DNA from: Piscinibacter sp.
Lineage (GTDB): Bacteria > Pseudomonadota > Gammaproteobacteria > Burkholderiales > Burkholderiaceae_C
Direction of reading: 5' to 3'
Length of the DNA: 64,000 nucleotides
Assembly (NCBI GenBank): GCA_017983795.1
Contig: JAGOAS010000019.1
Span: 35,036 to 99,035, forward strand
Made by a program: the position numbers and the translations under genes
Shown here: positions 25,237 through 34,938 of the stretch, piece by piece
How positions within the stretch are numbered: position 1 is the first letter of the stretch
How the letters are laid out: each line of letters begins with the position of its first letter
Notes under the pieces: model-generated
The model's database searches: none
What the model saw: the letters and a program-made list of their open reading frames with translations, nothing else
What the model was told of the DNA's origin: nothing

Positions 25237-26601
25237 TCAGGCCACCTGACGCAGCCGCGCCAGCAGCTCGCGTCGTGCGGCCTCGCGCCGCGGTGAATCC
25301 TCGGCAGCCCATTCGGGATGCGCGCGCGCCGGCTGCAGCGCGCTCAGCACGTTCTGCAGCCGCTCCATCGCCACGGCATGGCGTTCCAGCTCGACGCGCC
25401 CCTCGGCCGCATGGCCGCGGGCCTGCAATGCGAAGTGCAGGCCGAGCAGGCGCTGCGCCGCGACCAGCAGCACGCTGTCTTCCAGCGAGAGCGATTCGCG
25501 CCCCTGCAACGCATCGGCGGCGCGCCGGGCCAGCGGGCCGAAGCCCTGGCTGATCGCGCCGCCGATGGTGGCGCCGAGCGCGGCCGCCGCACCCAGCGAC
25601 AGCCCGGCGGTGGCGGCATCGACCGCCAGCCCGACGCCGGCGCCGATCGCCGCGCCCTTGCCGAGCCGCGCGCCGGCGTCGCGCAGCGTCTCGGGGTGGA
25701 ACAGGTCGGCGGCCCAGCGGCCGTCGAGCCAGGGCAGCATGGCCAGCTCGGCGTCGCTGCGCGCGAAGGCGTGCAGATCGAGCAGCTCGCGCACCGCGCG
25801 GCGCGCGCGTTCGAGCGCCTCGGCGCGGAAGGCTTCCAGCGCCGCCGCCTTGCGCGCTTCGTCAGCGAGCTCGTCGCGCTCCAGCGTGCGGCGCAGCGCG
25901 GCGAGCGCGAGCAGCGCATCGGCCACGAGCCGTCGCCCGGCCTCGTCGCGCGCGGCGCGCTCGCGCTCGACGAAGCCCGCCACCGCGCGCAGCGGCGCCT
26001 GGCGCGCCGGCAGCAGCAGGGCGAGGCTGTCGTAGAGCTGGCGCTCGGCGCCGTCGAAGGGTGCCACCGCGTCGAAGCGCACCTGCGCGTGCAGCGCGAA
26101 GTCGGCCAGCAGCGCGCCCCATTCGGCCTCGCGCGAGCCGGCGTCGCGCACGAAGTTCAGCACCGGCAGCACCGGCTTGCCGCAGGAAGCGAGGATCTCG
26201 ACCTCGCAGCGGAACTTGGCGAGCACCGGCTCGCGCGCGTCGATCACGAACAGCGCCGCATCGACTTCCAGCAGCGCGCGCAGCACCTTGGCTTCCTGCT
26301 CGAAGGCCTCGTCGGCGGCGCGCGTGGCGAGGAAGGCGCGGATGCGCTGCGGCGGCGTCATGTCGGCGCGCAGCGGGCCGAGCGCGTGCAGCAGGCCGAT
26401 CGGATCTTCCAGCCCCGGCGTGTCGAGGAAGCGCAGGCGCACGCCGTCGTCGCCGGCCAGCTCCACCGCCTCGACGTGGCGCGTGGTGCCGGGCTGGCTC
26501 GATACCTCGCCGAAATCGCGCCGCCGTGTCAGCGTGCGCAGCAGCGAGGTCTTGCCGGCATTGGTGTGGCCGACCACGGCGAGGGCGAGGCGTTCAGCCA
26601 T
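25237..26601 (-). CDS. GTPase with DUF3482 C-terminus
   Basis: 454 residues. N-terminal small GTPase: G1 GHTNAGKTSLL, switch Thr in QPGTTRHVEAV, G3 DTPGLED, and a G4-like NFVRD in place of NKxD, which may lower guanine specificity. The C-terminal half is DUF3482: a helical region with glycine/alanine-rich segments (GKGAAIGAGVGLAVDAATAG, LGAAAALGATIGGAISQG) that look able to insert in membrane. Its start overlaps the end of the DUF2868 gene by 8 bases. The two families always travel together in proteobacteria (from memory); process unknown. Confidence 0.9.
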   Translation of the reverse strand: MAERLALAVVGHTNAGKTSLLRTLTRRRDFGEVSSQPGTTRHVEAVELAGDDGVRLRFLDTPGLEDPIGLLHALGPLRADMTPPQRIRAFLATRAADEAFEQEAKVLRALLEVDAALFVIDAREPVLAKFRCEVEILASCGKPVLPVLNFVRDAGSREAEWGALLADFALHAQVRFDAVAPFDGAERQLYDSLALLLPARQAPLRAVAGFVERERAARDEAGRRLVADALLALAALRRTLERDELADEARKAAALEAFRAEALERARRAVRELLDLHAFARSDAELAMLPWLDGRWAADLFHPETLRDAGARLGKGAAIGAGVGLAVDAATAGLSLGAAAALGATIGGAISQGFGPLARRAADALQGRESLSLEDSVLLVAAQRLLGLHFALQARGHAAEGRVELERHAVAMERLQNVLSALQPARAHPEWAAEDSPRREAARRELLARLRQVA

Positions 26602-27946
26602 GGCTGCTCAGCGCCGCGCCGGCGTCGGCGTGCACCGTGATGTCGCCGCGCCCGCAGGCGGCCAGCCAGTCGCGCCAGCGCGCCAGTTGCGCCGCATCGG
26701 GCGCGGGCAGCAGCAGCAGCAGCGCGATGCTGCCCGCGCGTGCCGCCTCGATGAAGCGCAGCGTGCCGCGATCGGGCGTGGAAGGCGCGTGGCAGGCCAT
26801 CAGCAGCCGCGCCGGCGGGTGATCGGCGATGCGGCGCAGCAGCGCCTCGCGTTCCTCCATGCCGCCGTCGACGCGCTCGCTCCACGCGGCGCGCTCGAGC
26901 AGCGCGGCGGGCAGCGCGAGCTCCTGCGGCAGCTCGAAGCCGATCAGCACCAGCGTGCCGGGCTCGCCGCCGCCGGCCGCGTGGGCCGGCGCAGGCGCGG
27001 CGTGTCGGGCGTGCTCGGCGTCCAGCACGCGCGTCGGCGCGAGCGCCTCGAAGCGGGCGATGAGGCGGCGGTAGTAGGGCTCGTCGAGGTCGAGGCGGCC
27101 GGCGTCACGGCGGCGCCACCACACCGCCGTGCACAGCATCGCCAGCAGCAGGCGCGGCAGGGCGCCGTAGGCCAGCGTGCAGGCGATCAGCCAGTAGCCC
27201 AGCAGGCGCGAGGCATCGGGGTCGTCGAGATCCTCGGGCACCGGCGCCGGCAGGCCGATGTGCTCGGGCAGCCAGGCGATCGCCTGCGCGGCGTCGTGCA
27301 GCGTCTGCGGCGCGAGGATGGTGGTCTCCCAGCCGAGCCGGTAGGCGCTGAAGGCGAGCACGGCCCACAGCAGCAGCGCCGCGGCGGTGTAGACGATGGC
27401 CCACAGCAGATGGTTGAGGCCGCCCAGCACCCAGGTGGTGAGGTGCTGCGCATCGAGAGCGCGCGCGGCCGAGGGCCAGACGCGCCGCACATGCGCCGGC
27501 GCGCGGCGGTGGCGTGCGAGCGCGGCCACCGCGCGGCCGAAGGCGCCGCCCTGGCTGCGCGCGCCGAGCACGGTGAGCAGCGCCCACACCACGATGCCCA
27601 CCACGTTGGGCGCGATCAGCAGCGCGATCGCCGCCACCGCATTGATGTGCCGGCCTTCGCCGAGCAGCGCCATCGCCACCAGCAGCGCGAGCACGACGCC
27701 GAGCGCGGCCAGCGCGAGGCCGAGCAGCAGCAGGCGGTCGCGCAGCCGGGCGAGGTCGCGGTCCAGCCCGGTGTCGGCGGCCAGGCGCCGCGCGCGCTGC
27801 ACGATGCGCGTCTCGCGCTCCTCGCCGGCGGCCAGGGCTTGCGCGAGCGCGGCGTCGTCGCGCAGCGGCGTGTCGGCCTCGAGATCCTTCACGGCCTCGG
27901 TGAGCAGCAGATCCGGGAGCGCGATGCCGTCGGTTCGGGAACTCAT
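26594..27946 (-). CDS. DUF2868 membrane protein paired with the DUF3482 GTPase
   Basis: 450 residues. Two hydrophobic segments around residues 72-96 and 105-125, two more near 185-215 (LLWAIVYTAAALLLWAVLAF) and 260-285, then a soluble C-terminus with a nucleotide-independent alpha/beta look (GTLVLIGFELPQEL, PARLLMACHAPSTPDRG). Start at 27946: a short charged N-terminus precedes the first membrane segment; the longer reading frame upstream is a low-complexity extension. Probably presents the GTPase to the membrane. Role unknown; a GTP-driven membrane remodelling job is a guess. Confidence 0.88.
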   Translation of the reverse strand: MSSRTDGIALPDLLLTEAVKDLEADTPLRDDAALAQALAAGEERETRIVQRARRLAADTGLDRDLARLRDRLLLLGLALAALGVVLALLVAMALLGEGRHINAVAAIALLIAPNVVGIVVWALLTVLGARSQGGAFGRAVAALARHRRAPAHVRRVWPSAARALDAQHLTTWVLGGLNHLLWAIVYTAAALLLWAVLAFSAYRLGWETTILAPQTLHDAAQAIAWLPEHIGLPAPVPEDLDDPDASRLLGYWLIACTLAYGALPRLLLAMLCTAVWWRRRDAGRLDLDEPYYRRLIARFEALAPTRVLDAEHARHAAPAPAHAAGGGEPGTLVLIGFELPQELALPAALLERAAWSERVDGGMEEREALLRRIADHPPARLLMACHAPSTPDRGTLRFIEAARAGSIALLLLLPAPDAAQLARWRDWLAACGRGDITVHADAGAALSSHG

Positions 27947-28077
27947 CACGGCAAGCCTAACAGGCGCGCCGCACGCCCCCGCGGCGTGGTCGATCTGCGA
28001 TCGGGGCGGGAAAATTTCGCAGCCGGGCGGGCCGCCCCGCTGGCGCGCCGCGCCGCGCCCGTCGCACACTGGTGGCC

Positions 28078-28272
28078 ATGAGCTCAGCCAAGCCCACCGC
28101 CTTGCACCAGATCGTCGTCAACGATGCGCGCGAGTTCGCCGTCTGGCCGAGCGCCAAGCCGCTGCCTTCGGGCTGGCGCCCGGCCGGCCGCACCGGCTCG
28201 CGCGAGGAACTGCTGGTGCACCTGCGCTCGGCCTTCGCGCCGCTGGTCGACCTGCCGCCTGTTCGGAAGTGA
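28078..28272 (+). CDS. orphan MbtH-like protein
   Basis: 64 residues. HQIVVNDAREFAVWPSAKPLPSGW matches the MbtH fold: N-D, W-P and P-x-G-W positions are kept, followed by GRTGSREELLVHL. The usual C-terminal W-T-D-x-R-P is replaced by FAPLVDLPP, so the third Trp is missing. MbtH proteins bind adenylation domains of non-ribosomal peptide synthetases; none is encoded in this window. Starts at ATG 28078; a GTG 6 bases earlier is also in frame. Stands alone between the DUF2868 gene (divergent) and the P-type ATPase (convergent). Confidence 0.82.
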   Translation: MSSAKPTALHQIVVNDAREFAVWPSAKPLPSGWRPAGRTGSREELLVHLRSAFAPLVDLPPVRK

Positions 28273-28292
28273 GGCGGAAGTGAGGGGCTGAG

Positions 28293-30722
<2,430 letters not shown>

Positions 30723-30799
30723 GGCGGCGCATTGTCGGCGCTCGTGCGAGGCTTGATCTGTCGCACCTTGGCAGGCCGGGCTTGCGCGACACTCCGTGC

Positions 30800-31111
30800 A
30801 TGAAGATCGAAGCTCTCGCCCTCGGCCTCGCCCTGCTGATCGCCGCGCCCGCGCAGGCGGCCGACGCTGCGGCGCTCGCCGCCGACCACGGCTGCCTGAA
30901 CTGCCACGGCGTGCGCAGCCACCCGCACGAGGCGCCACTGCTGAAGGATCTGGCCGCGAGGCTGGGCCGCCGCAGCGATGTCGACGCGGCCGCCCGCCAC
31001 GGCCTCGAAGAGCTGCGCGAGAAGGACTCGGTGCACGCCCATCGCATGACGAGCGACGAGTCGGCGCTGGCCATCCTGCGCTGGATGGCGCAGGGCGCCA
31101 AGATGCGCTGA
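30800..31111 (+). CDS. small periplasmic class I cytochrome c
   Basis: 103 residues with a signal peptide cleaved after AQA. One heme-binding motif CLNCHG right after the mature start, and an axial Met candidate in HRMTSDES before the C-terminal helix ESALAILRWMAQG. The mature protein is about 80 residues, normal for a monoheme class I cytochrome. Starts at ATG 30800. Electron partner unknown; the acyltransferase downstream is separated by a repeat element. Confidence 0.9.
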   Translation: MKIEALALGLALLIAAPAQAADAAALAADHGCLNCHGVRSHPHEAPLLKDLAARLGRRSDVDAAARHGLEELREKDSVHAHRMTSDESALAILRWMAQGAKMR

Positions 31112-31114
31112 AGC

Positions 31115-31192
31115 ATGAAGCCCCCAAGCTCACGTTGTTCGCTGCCCCCCGAGGGGGCGCTCAGTGGCTTCGGAACGGCCGGGCGCCACTGA
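31115..31192. repeat. two-hairpin intergenic repeat, Burkholderiales-like
   Basis: Hairpin 1: GCCCCC (31144-31149) and GGGGGC (31153-31158). Hairpin 2: TCAGTGGC (31161-31168) and GCCACTGA (31185-31192), ending 2 bases before the PlsC start codon. From memory, elements of this form (GAAGCCCCCAAG followed by the C6-GA-G5 hairpin and a second arm pair) recur in Burkholderiales chromosomes. It may terminate the cytochrome transcript or hide the acyltransferase ribosome site. Confidence 0.65.
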
Positions 31193-31194
31193 CG

Positions 31195-32085
31195 ATGCTC
31201 GCGCATCTGCCCCCGCTGCTGCGCGGCGTGATCACCGCCACGCTGCTCGGCCTGAATACGCTGGTCGCCTTCACGACCATGATCCCGCCGGCGCTGGTCA
31301 AGCTGCTGGTGCCCGCGACCGGCGTGCGCAACGCCTGCACGCGCATGCTCAACGCGATCGCCAACCGCTGGGTGGCCAACAACAACGCCTGGATCCACGC
31401 CGTCAATCGATCGCGCTGGGACGTGCAGGGCGTGGCCGGCCTGCACCGGCGCGGCTGGTACCTGGTGTCGAGCAACCACCAGAGCTGGGTCGACATCCTG
31501 GTGCTGCAGCGCGTGCTGCATGGCCACGTGCCCATGCTCAAGTTCTTCCTCAAGGCCGAGTTGATCTGGGTGCCGGTGATCGGCCTGGCCTGGTGGGCGC
31601 TCGACTTCCCCTTCATGAAGCGCGGCCGCGGCCATGGCGCGCGTTCGAGCGACCTCAAGACCACGCGCGAGGCCTGCGAGAAATTCAAGCGCATTCCCAC
31701 TGCGGTGATGAATTTCGTCGAGGGCACGCGCTTCACGCGCGCCAAGCACCACGCGCAGAAGAGCCCCTACCGCCACCTGCTCAAGCCCAAGATCGGCGGC
31801 CTGGGCATCGCGCTGGCAACCATGGGCGAGCAGTTCGAATCCATGCTCGACGTGACCATCGTCTACCCGCACGGCACGCCGACCTTCTGGGAGCTGCTCT
31901 CCGGCCGCCTCGACGCCGTGCTCGTGCGCGTGCAGCAGCGCGACATCCCGGCCGATCTGCTGGGCGGCGACCCGGTGGGCGACAAGGCCTACCGCCAGCG
32001 CCTCACGGCCTGGATCGAGGGCCTGTGGGTCGAGAAGGACGAGCAGATCGGCCGTCTGCTCGGCGGCGGCGCCGACGGCGGTTAG
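31195..32085 (+). CDS. 1-acyl-glycerol-3-phosphate acyltransferase family protein (PlsC/YihG-like)
   Basis: 296 residues. One N-terminal membrane segment (LRGVITATLLGLNTLVAF). Catalytic HX4D motif as NHQSWVD (His95, Asp100), substrate motif FVEGTRFT and the YPHGTPTF stretch are as in the YihG branch, which adds acyl chains to lysophosphatidate or related lipids at the membrane. The start at 31195 has no visible ribosome site; it lies directly behind a hairpin, which may explain weak or regulated translation. Followed after 10 bases by the helicase. Confidence 0.9.
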   Translation: MLAHLPPLLRGVITATLLGLNTLVAFTTMIPPALVKLLVPATGVRNACTRMLNAIANRWVANNNAWIHAVNRSRWDVQGVAGLHRRGWYLVSSNHQSWVDILVLQRVLHGHVPMLKFFLKAELIWVPVIGLAWWALDFPFMKRGRGHGARSSDLKTTREACEKFKRIPTAVMNFVEGTRFTRAKHHAQKSPYRHLLKPKIGGLGIALATMGEQFESMLDVTIVYPHGTPTFWELLSGRLDAVLVRVQQRDIPADLLGGDPVGDKAYRQRLTAWIEGLWVEKDEQIGRLLGGGADGG

Positions 32086-32095
32086 AGTCGCGCCG

Positions 32096-34291
32096 GTGCA
32101 ATCCTCACCGGCCGACCCCACCCGCGCGCAACTCGATCGCCTGCGCCGCGCCGCCTACCTGCTGCCGCAGGCCATCACCCCCGCCGAGTTTTGCGACGGT
32201 CCGCCCGCCGAGGGCGAGGCCGCCTTGCAGCGCGCCGGCTGGCTGATGCTCAGCAAGGCCGCGGCCGGCGCGCGGCCGAGCCGCTGGATCGCACCCGCCG
32301 ACGTGGCCGCGGCGATCGCCCACCTGGAGGCCACCGGCGCCGCTGTGCAGGGCGCGCTGCCGCAGATGCTGGAGCGCCGCGCCACGCTGATCGCCCAGGG
32401 CGTGCAGCGCGTAGCCGGGCGCTTCATGCGCCAGGTGATGCAGACACTCGAGGTGCGCGTGCCCGACGCCGCACCCTGGCGCGTGGCGCTGGCGCATCTG
32501 GTGCCGGTCGATGCCGGCCTGGCCTGGGCCTTTCATCGCACGGGCGACGTCGACGCGCTGCGCGCCGCGCTCGGCGGCGGCGCGGCGCCGCACCCGCAGG
32601 CCGAGGCGATCCGCACACACCTGCAGTACCTCGTCGCGCGCAGCCAGGCCTACCAGCCGCGCCGGCTCGATTCGCTGTTCCCGCGCCTGGCCGCCGAATG
32701 CGCGCAGCCGCGCGCGCTCGACGCGCTGAAGACCGCGCTGACCAAGGCGCAGGACCGCTGGGAGCAGCGCGTCACCGAACTCGTCGCGCTCGAAGGGCTG
32801 ACGCTGGATCTGGCCTTCCAGCGTTATCCCGACAGCTTCGCCGCGGCGCGCCAGCTTGGGCGGCGCATCACGCTCTACGTCGGCCCGCCCAACAGCGGCA
32901 AGACACACGCCGCTTTCGAGCGCCTCGCGCAGGCGCTGGACGGCGCCTACCTCGCGCCGCTGCGCCTGCTCGCGCTCGAGGGCCGCGATCGCCTCGTCGC
33001 GCGCGGCGTGCCCTGCTCGCTGCTCACCGGCGAGGAGAACGTGCCGGCCCCCGATGCGCGCGTGGTGTCGAGCACCATCGAGATGGTCAACACCGGCCGG
33101 CCCATCGACGTGGCGGTGATCGACGAGGCGCAGATGCTGTTCGACGTCTCGCGCGGCTGGGCCTGGACGCAGGCCATCGTCGGCGTGCCGGCGCGCGAGC
33201 TGATCGTGATCTGCTCCGACTTCGCCGTGCCGGCGATCGAGCGCCTGATCGCGCTGTGCGGCGAGACCTGCGAGGTGCGCCGCTTCGAGCGCAAGCAGCA
33301 CGTGCAACTGCTGGCGCGGCCGGTGCCGCTGGCCAGCCTCGCGCTCGGCGACGCGGTGGTGGCCTTCAGCCGCCGCGACGTGCTGATGCTGCGCGACCAG
33401 ATCGCCGCCGCCGGGCACCCGGTGTCGGTGATCTACGGCGCGCTGCCGCCCGAGGTGCGGCGCCGCGAGGCCGAGCGCTTTGCGGAAGGCGAATCGCACA
33501 TCCTCGTGGCCACCGATGCGATCGGCATGGGCCTGAACCTGCCGATCCGCCGCGTGCTCTTCAGCACGCTGGAGAAGTTCGACGGCGAGGCCGATCGGCC
33601 GCTGGAGGCCAGCGAGGTGCACCAGATCGCCGGCCGCGCCGGCCGCTACGGCCTGCACGAGGAAGGCTTCGCGGGCGTGCTCGACACGGCCGAGCCGGAA
33701 GCGGCGCGCGAGTTGCGCGAGCTGATGGCGCGCCGTGCCGAGGCGCCGTCGCAGTTCAAGGCGCCGGTGGCGCCGAATCCGTGGCACGTGGAGACCATCG
33801 CCAGCCGCCTCGGCCGCCGTTCGCTGCGCGAGGTGCTGGGCGTCTTCGTCGACCAGCTGCGCCTGGACGACGCGCACTTCGAGGTCGCCGAGCTGGAGCA
33901 GATGCTGCTGCTGGCCGAGCAGCTCGACGCCTGCGCCGCAGCGCTGCCGCTGCAGCAGCGCTTCCGCTATGCGCAGGCGCCGGTGGACACGCGCACCGAC
34001 ACGCAGCTGCAGGCCTTCCTCGAATGGGCGGCCGCGCATGCGGCCAGCGGCAAGGCGGGGCGGCCCTGGTTCCTCGACGAGGTCGATGCGCACAGCCGCC
34101 TCGACCGCATGGAGATGGCGCTGCGTGCCTGCACGCTGTGGCTGTGGCTGGACCTGCGCTTCGAAGGCGTCTACGGCCACGTCGCGGAAGTGCTGGCGCT
34201 GCGCGGCGCGCTCAACGACGGCATCGAGCGCCAGCTCGGCGGCAAGCGCCCGCTGGCACAGCTGCGCCGCGGCATGCGGCGCGCGCGCTGA
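32096..34291 (+). CDS. SUV3-like DEAQ-box RNA helicase
   Basis: 731 residues, start GTG. Residues 1-250 form an N-terminal region without a recognised domain. Helicase core: Walker A YVGPPNSGKTHAAF (Lys269), DEAQ at Asp343, and QIAGRAGRYG in the second RecA lobe, with VIYGALPPEVRRREAERF before it. The G-P-P-N-S-G-K-T and QIAGRAGR motifs are those of the mitochondrial Suv3 group, also known in a subset of bacteria. It probably unwinds double-stranded RNA in decay with an exonuclease; that partner is not in the window. 10 bases after the PlsC gene. Confidence 0.9.
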   Translation: MQSSPADPTRAQLDRLRRAAYLLPQAITPAEFCDGPPAEGEAALQRAGWLMLSKAAAGARPSRWIAPADVAAAIAHLEATGAAVQGALPQMLERRATLIAQGVQRVAGRFMRQVMQTLEVRVPDAAPWRVALAHLVPVDAGLAWAFHRTGDVDALRAALGGGAAPHPQAEAIRTHLQYLVARSQAYQPRRLDSLFPRLAAECAQPRALDALKTALTKAQDRWEQRVTELVALEGLTLDLAFQRYPDSFAAARQLGRRITLYVGPPNSGKTHAAFERLAQALDGAYLAPLRLLALEGRDRLVARGVPCSLLTGEENVPAPDARVVSSTIEMVNTGRPIDVAVIDEAQMLFDVSRGWAWTQAIVGVPARELIVICSDFAVPAIERLIALCGETCEVRRFERKQHVQLLARPVPLASLALGDAVVAFSRRDVLMLRDQIAAAGHPVSVIYGALPPEVRRREAERFAEGESHILVATDAIGMGLNLPIRRVLFSTLEKFDGEADRPLEASEVHQIAGRAGRYGLHEEGFAGVLDTAEPEAARELRELMARRAEAPSQFKAPVAPNPWHVETIASRLGRRSLREVLGVFVDQLRLDDAHFEVAELEQMLLLAEQLDACAAALPLQQRFRYAQAPVDTRTDTQLQAFLEWAAAHAASGKAGRPWFLDEVDAHSRLDRMEMALRACTLWLWLDLRFEGVYGHVAEVLALRGALNDGIERQLGGKRPLAQLRRGMRRAR

Positions 34292-34681
34292 TCAGACGAA
34301 GGCGAGCAGCCCGAGCGCGCTCTTGGTGATCGCGGTGGCGACGATCTGCGCGAAGCACAGCAGCGCCGCCAGCCAGGCCGCGATGCGCACGCCGCGCGGC
34401 CGCGTCGGCTTGAGCGCCAGCATGCCCAGGACTATGTAGGCGAGCAGCCCGACGATCTTGGCGCCCAGCCAGGGCGTGGTGAGCGGATTCAGGCGCAGCG
34501 TCCAGGCCAGCGTGATGGCCGAGACGAGCAGCACCGTGTCGACGATGTGCGGCAAGGTGCGCGCCGCGCGGCTGCGCACCCAGGCCGCATCGGTCAGCGC
34601 GGCCGCGCCGCGGGCGACGAAGCCCGTGATCGAGAGCGTCACCGCGCTCTGGTGGATGAGCTTGAGGGTGAAGTAGTCCAT
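34292..34681 (-). CDS. SirB2-family membrane protein
   Basis: 129 residues, four membrane segments. MDYFTLKLIHQSAVTLSITGFVARG is the SirB2 opening, LPHIVDTVLLVSAITLAW and WLGAKIVGLLAYIVLGMLAL the middle part. The name comes from invasion gene regulation in Salmonella, but the family is broad in proteobacteria and the molecular role is unknown; a heme- or quinone-linked role has been suggested by fold. Converges with the helicase (stop bases adjacent). Its upstream region holds two large hairpins. Confidence 0.88.
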   Translation of the reverse strand: MDYFTLKLIHQSAVTLSITGFVARGAAALTDAAWVRSRAARTLPHIVDTVLLVSAITLAWTLRLNPLTTPWLGAKIVGLLAYIVLGMLALKPTRPRGVRIAAWLAALLCFAQIVATAITKSALGLLAFV

Positions 34682-34717
34682 GTCGGTTCAGTCGTTCCAC
34701 CGATGTTCCACCGAGCA

Positions 34718-34790
34718 CGGCGAGGGCGTGGCCTGCCGGTCTGTGCGCGACCCGATATCCGTGCTCGACCGGCAGGCCACGCCCTCGCCG
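34718..34790 (+). repeat. hairpin element A (24-bp stem, 25-nt loop)
   Basis: Arms 34718-34741 and 34767-34790 are perfectly complementary over 24 bases. The 25-base loop is 34742-34766 and has GATATC near its middle. In the opposite orientation, element B (34836-34908) has the same loop with one change. GAGCACGG just before and into the stem (34713-34720) can also pair with CCGTGCTC at the loop end (34759-34766), so a second fold competes. No T-tract, no known family recognised. Confidence 0.9.
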
Positions 34791-34835
34791 AAGCAGCACC
34801 GAGTATGTCGGGAATCGCGAACCCCGGTGGTGGCA

Positions 34836-34908
34836 CGGCGTGGGCCGGGCAGGCGGGGCGAGCACGGATATCGGGCCGCGCACAGCCCCGCCTGCCCGGC
34901 ACACGCCG
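34836..34908 (-). repeat. hairpin element B, same loop, covarying stem
   Basis: Arms 34836-34859 and 34885-34908 pair over 24 bases with one mismatch (34843 with 34901). The loop 34860-34884, read on the minus strand, equals the element A loop at 24 of 25 bases. Comparing stems in loop orientation, seven of the 24 positions differ from A with both partners changed so pairing is kept. Lies between the nnrS stop and the SirB2 start. Confidence 0.9.
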
Positions 34909-34938
34909 CGCGCCGATGTCGCGCGCGAAGCCGGCCAA

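Noticed and set aside
34694-34714. Tandem GTTCCACCGA repeat as a regulatory array
   Set aside because: Only two copies, 11 bases apart; could be chance or slippage.
34718-34908. Hairpins as integron attC sites or CRISPR repeats
   Set aside because: No GTTRRRY/RYYYAAC ends, no integrase, no regular spacer series; the loop, not the stem, is the conserved part.
34718-34908. Hairpins as simple Rho-independent terminators
   Set aside because: No T-tract after either stem and the loops are 25 bases long and conserved, which terminators do not need.
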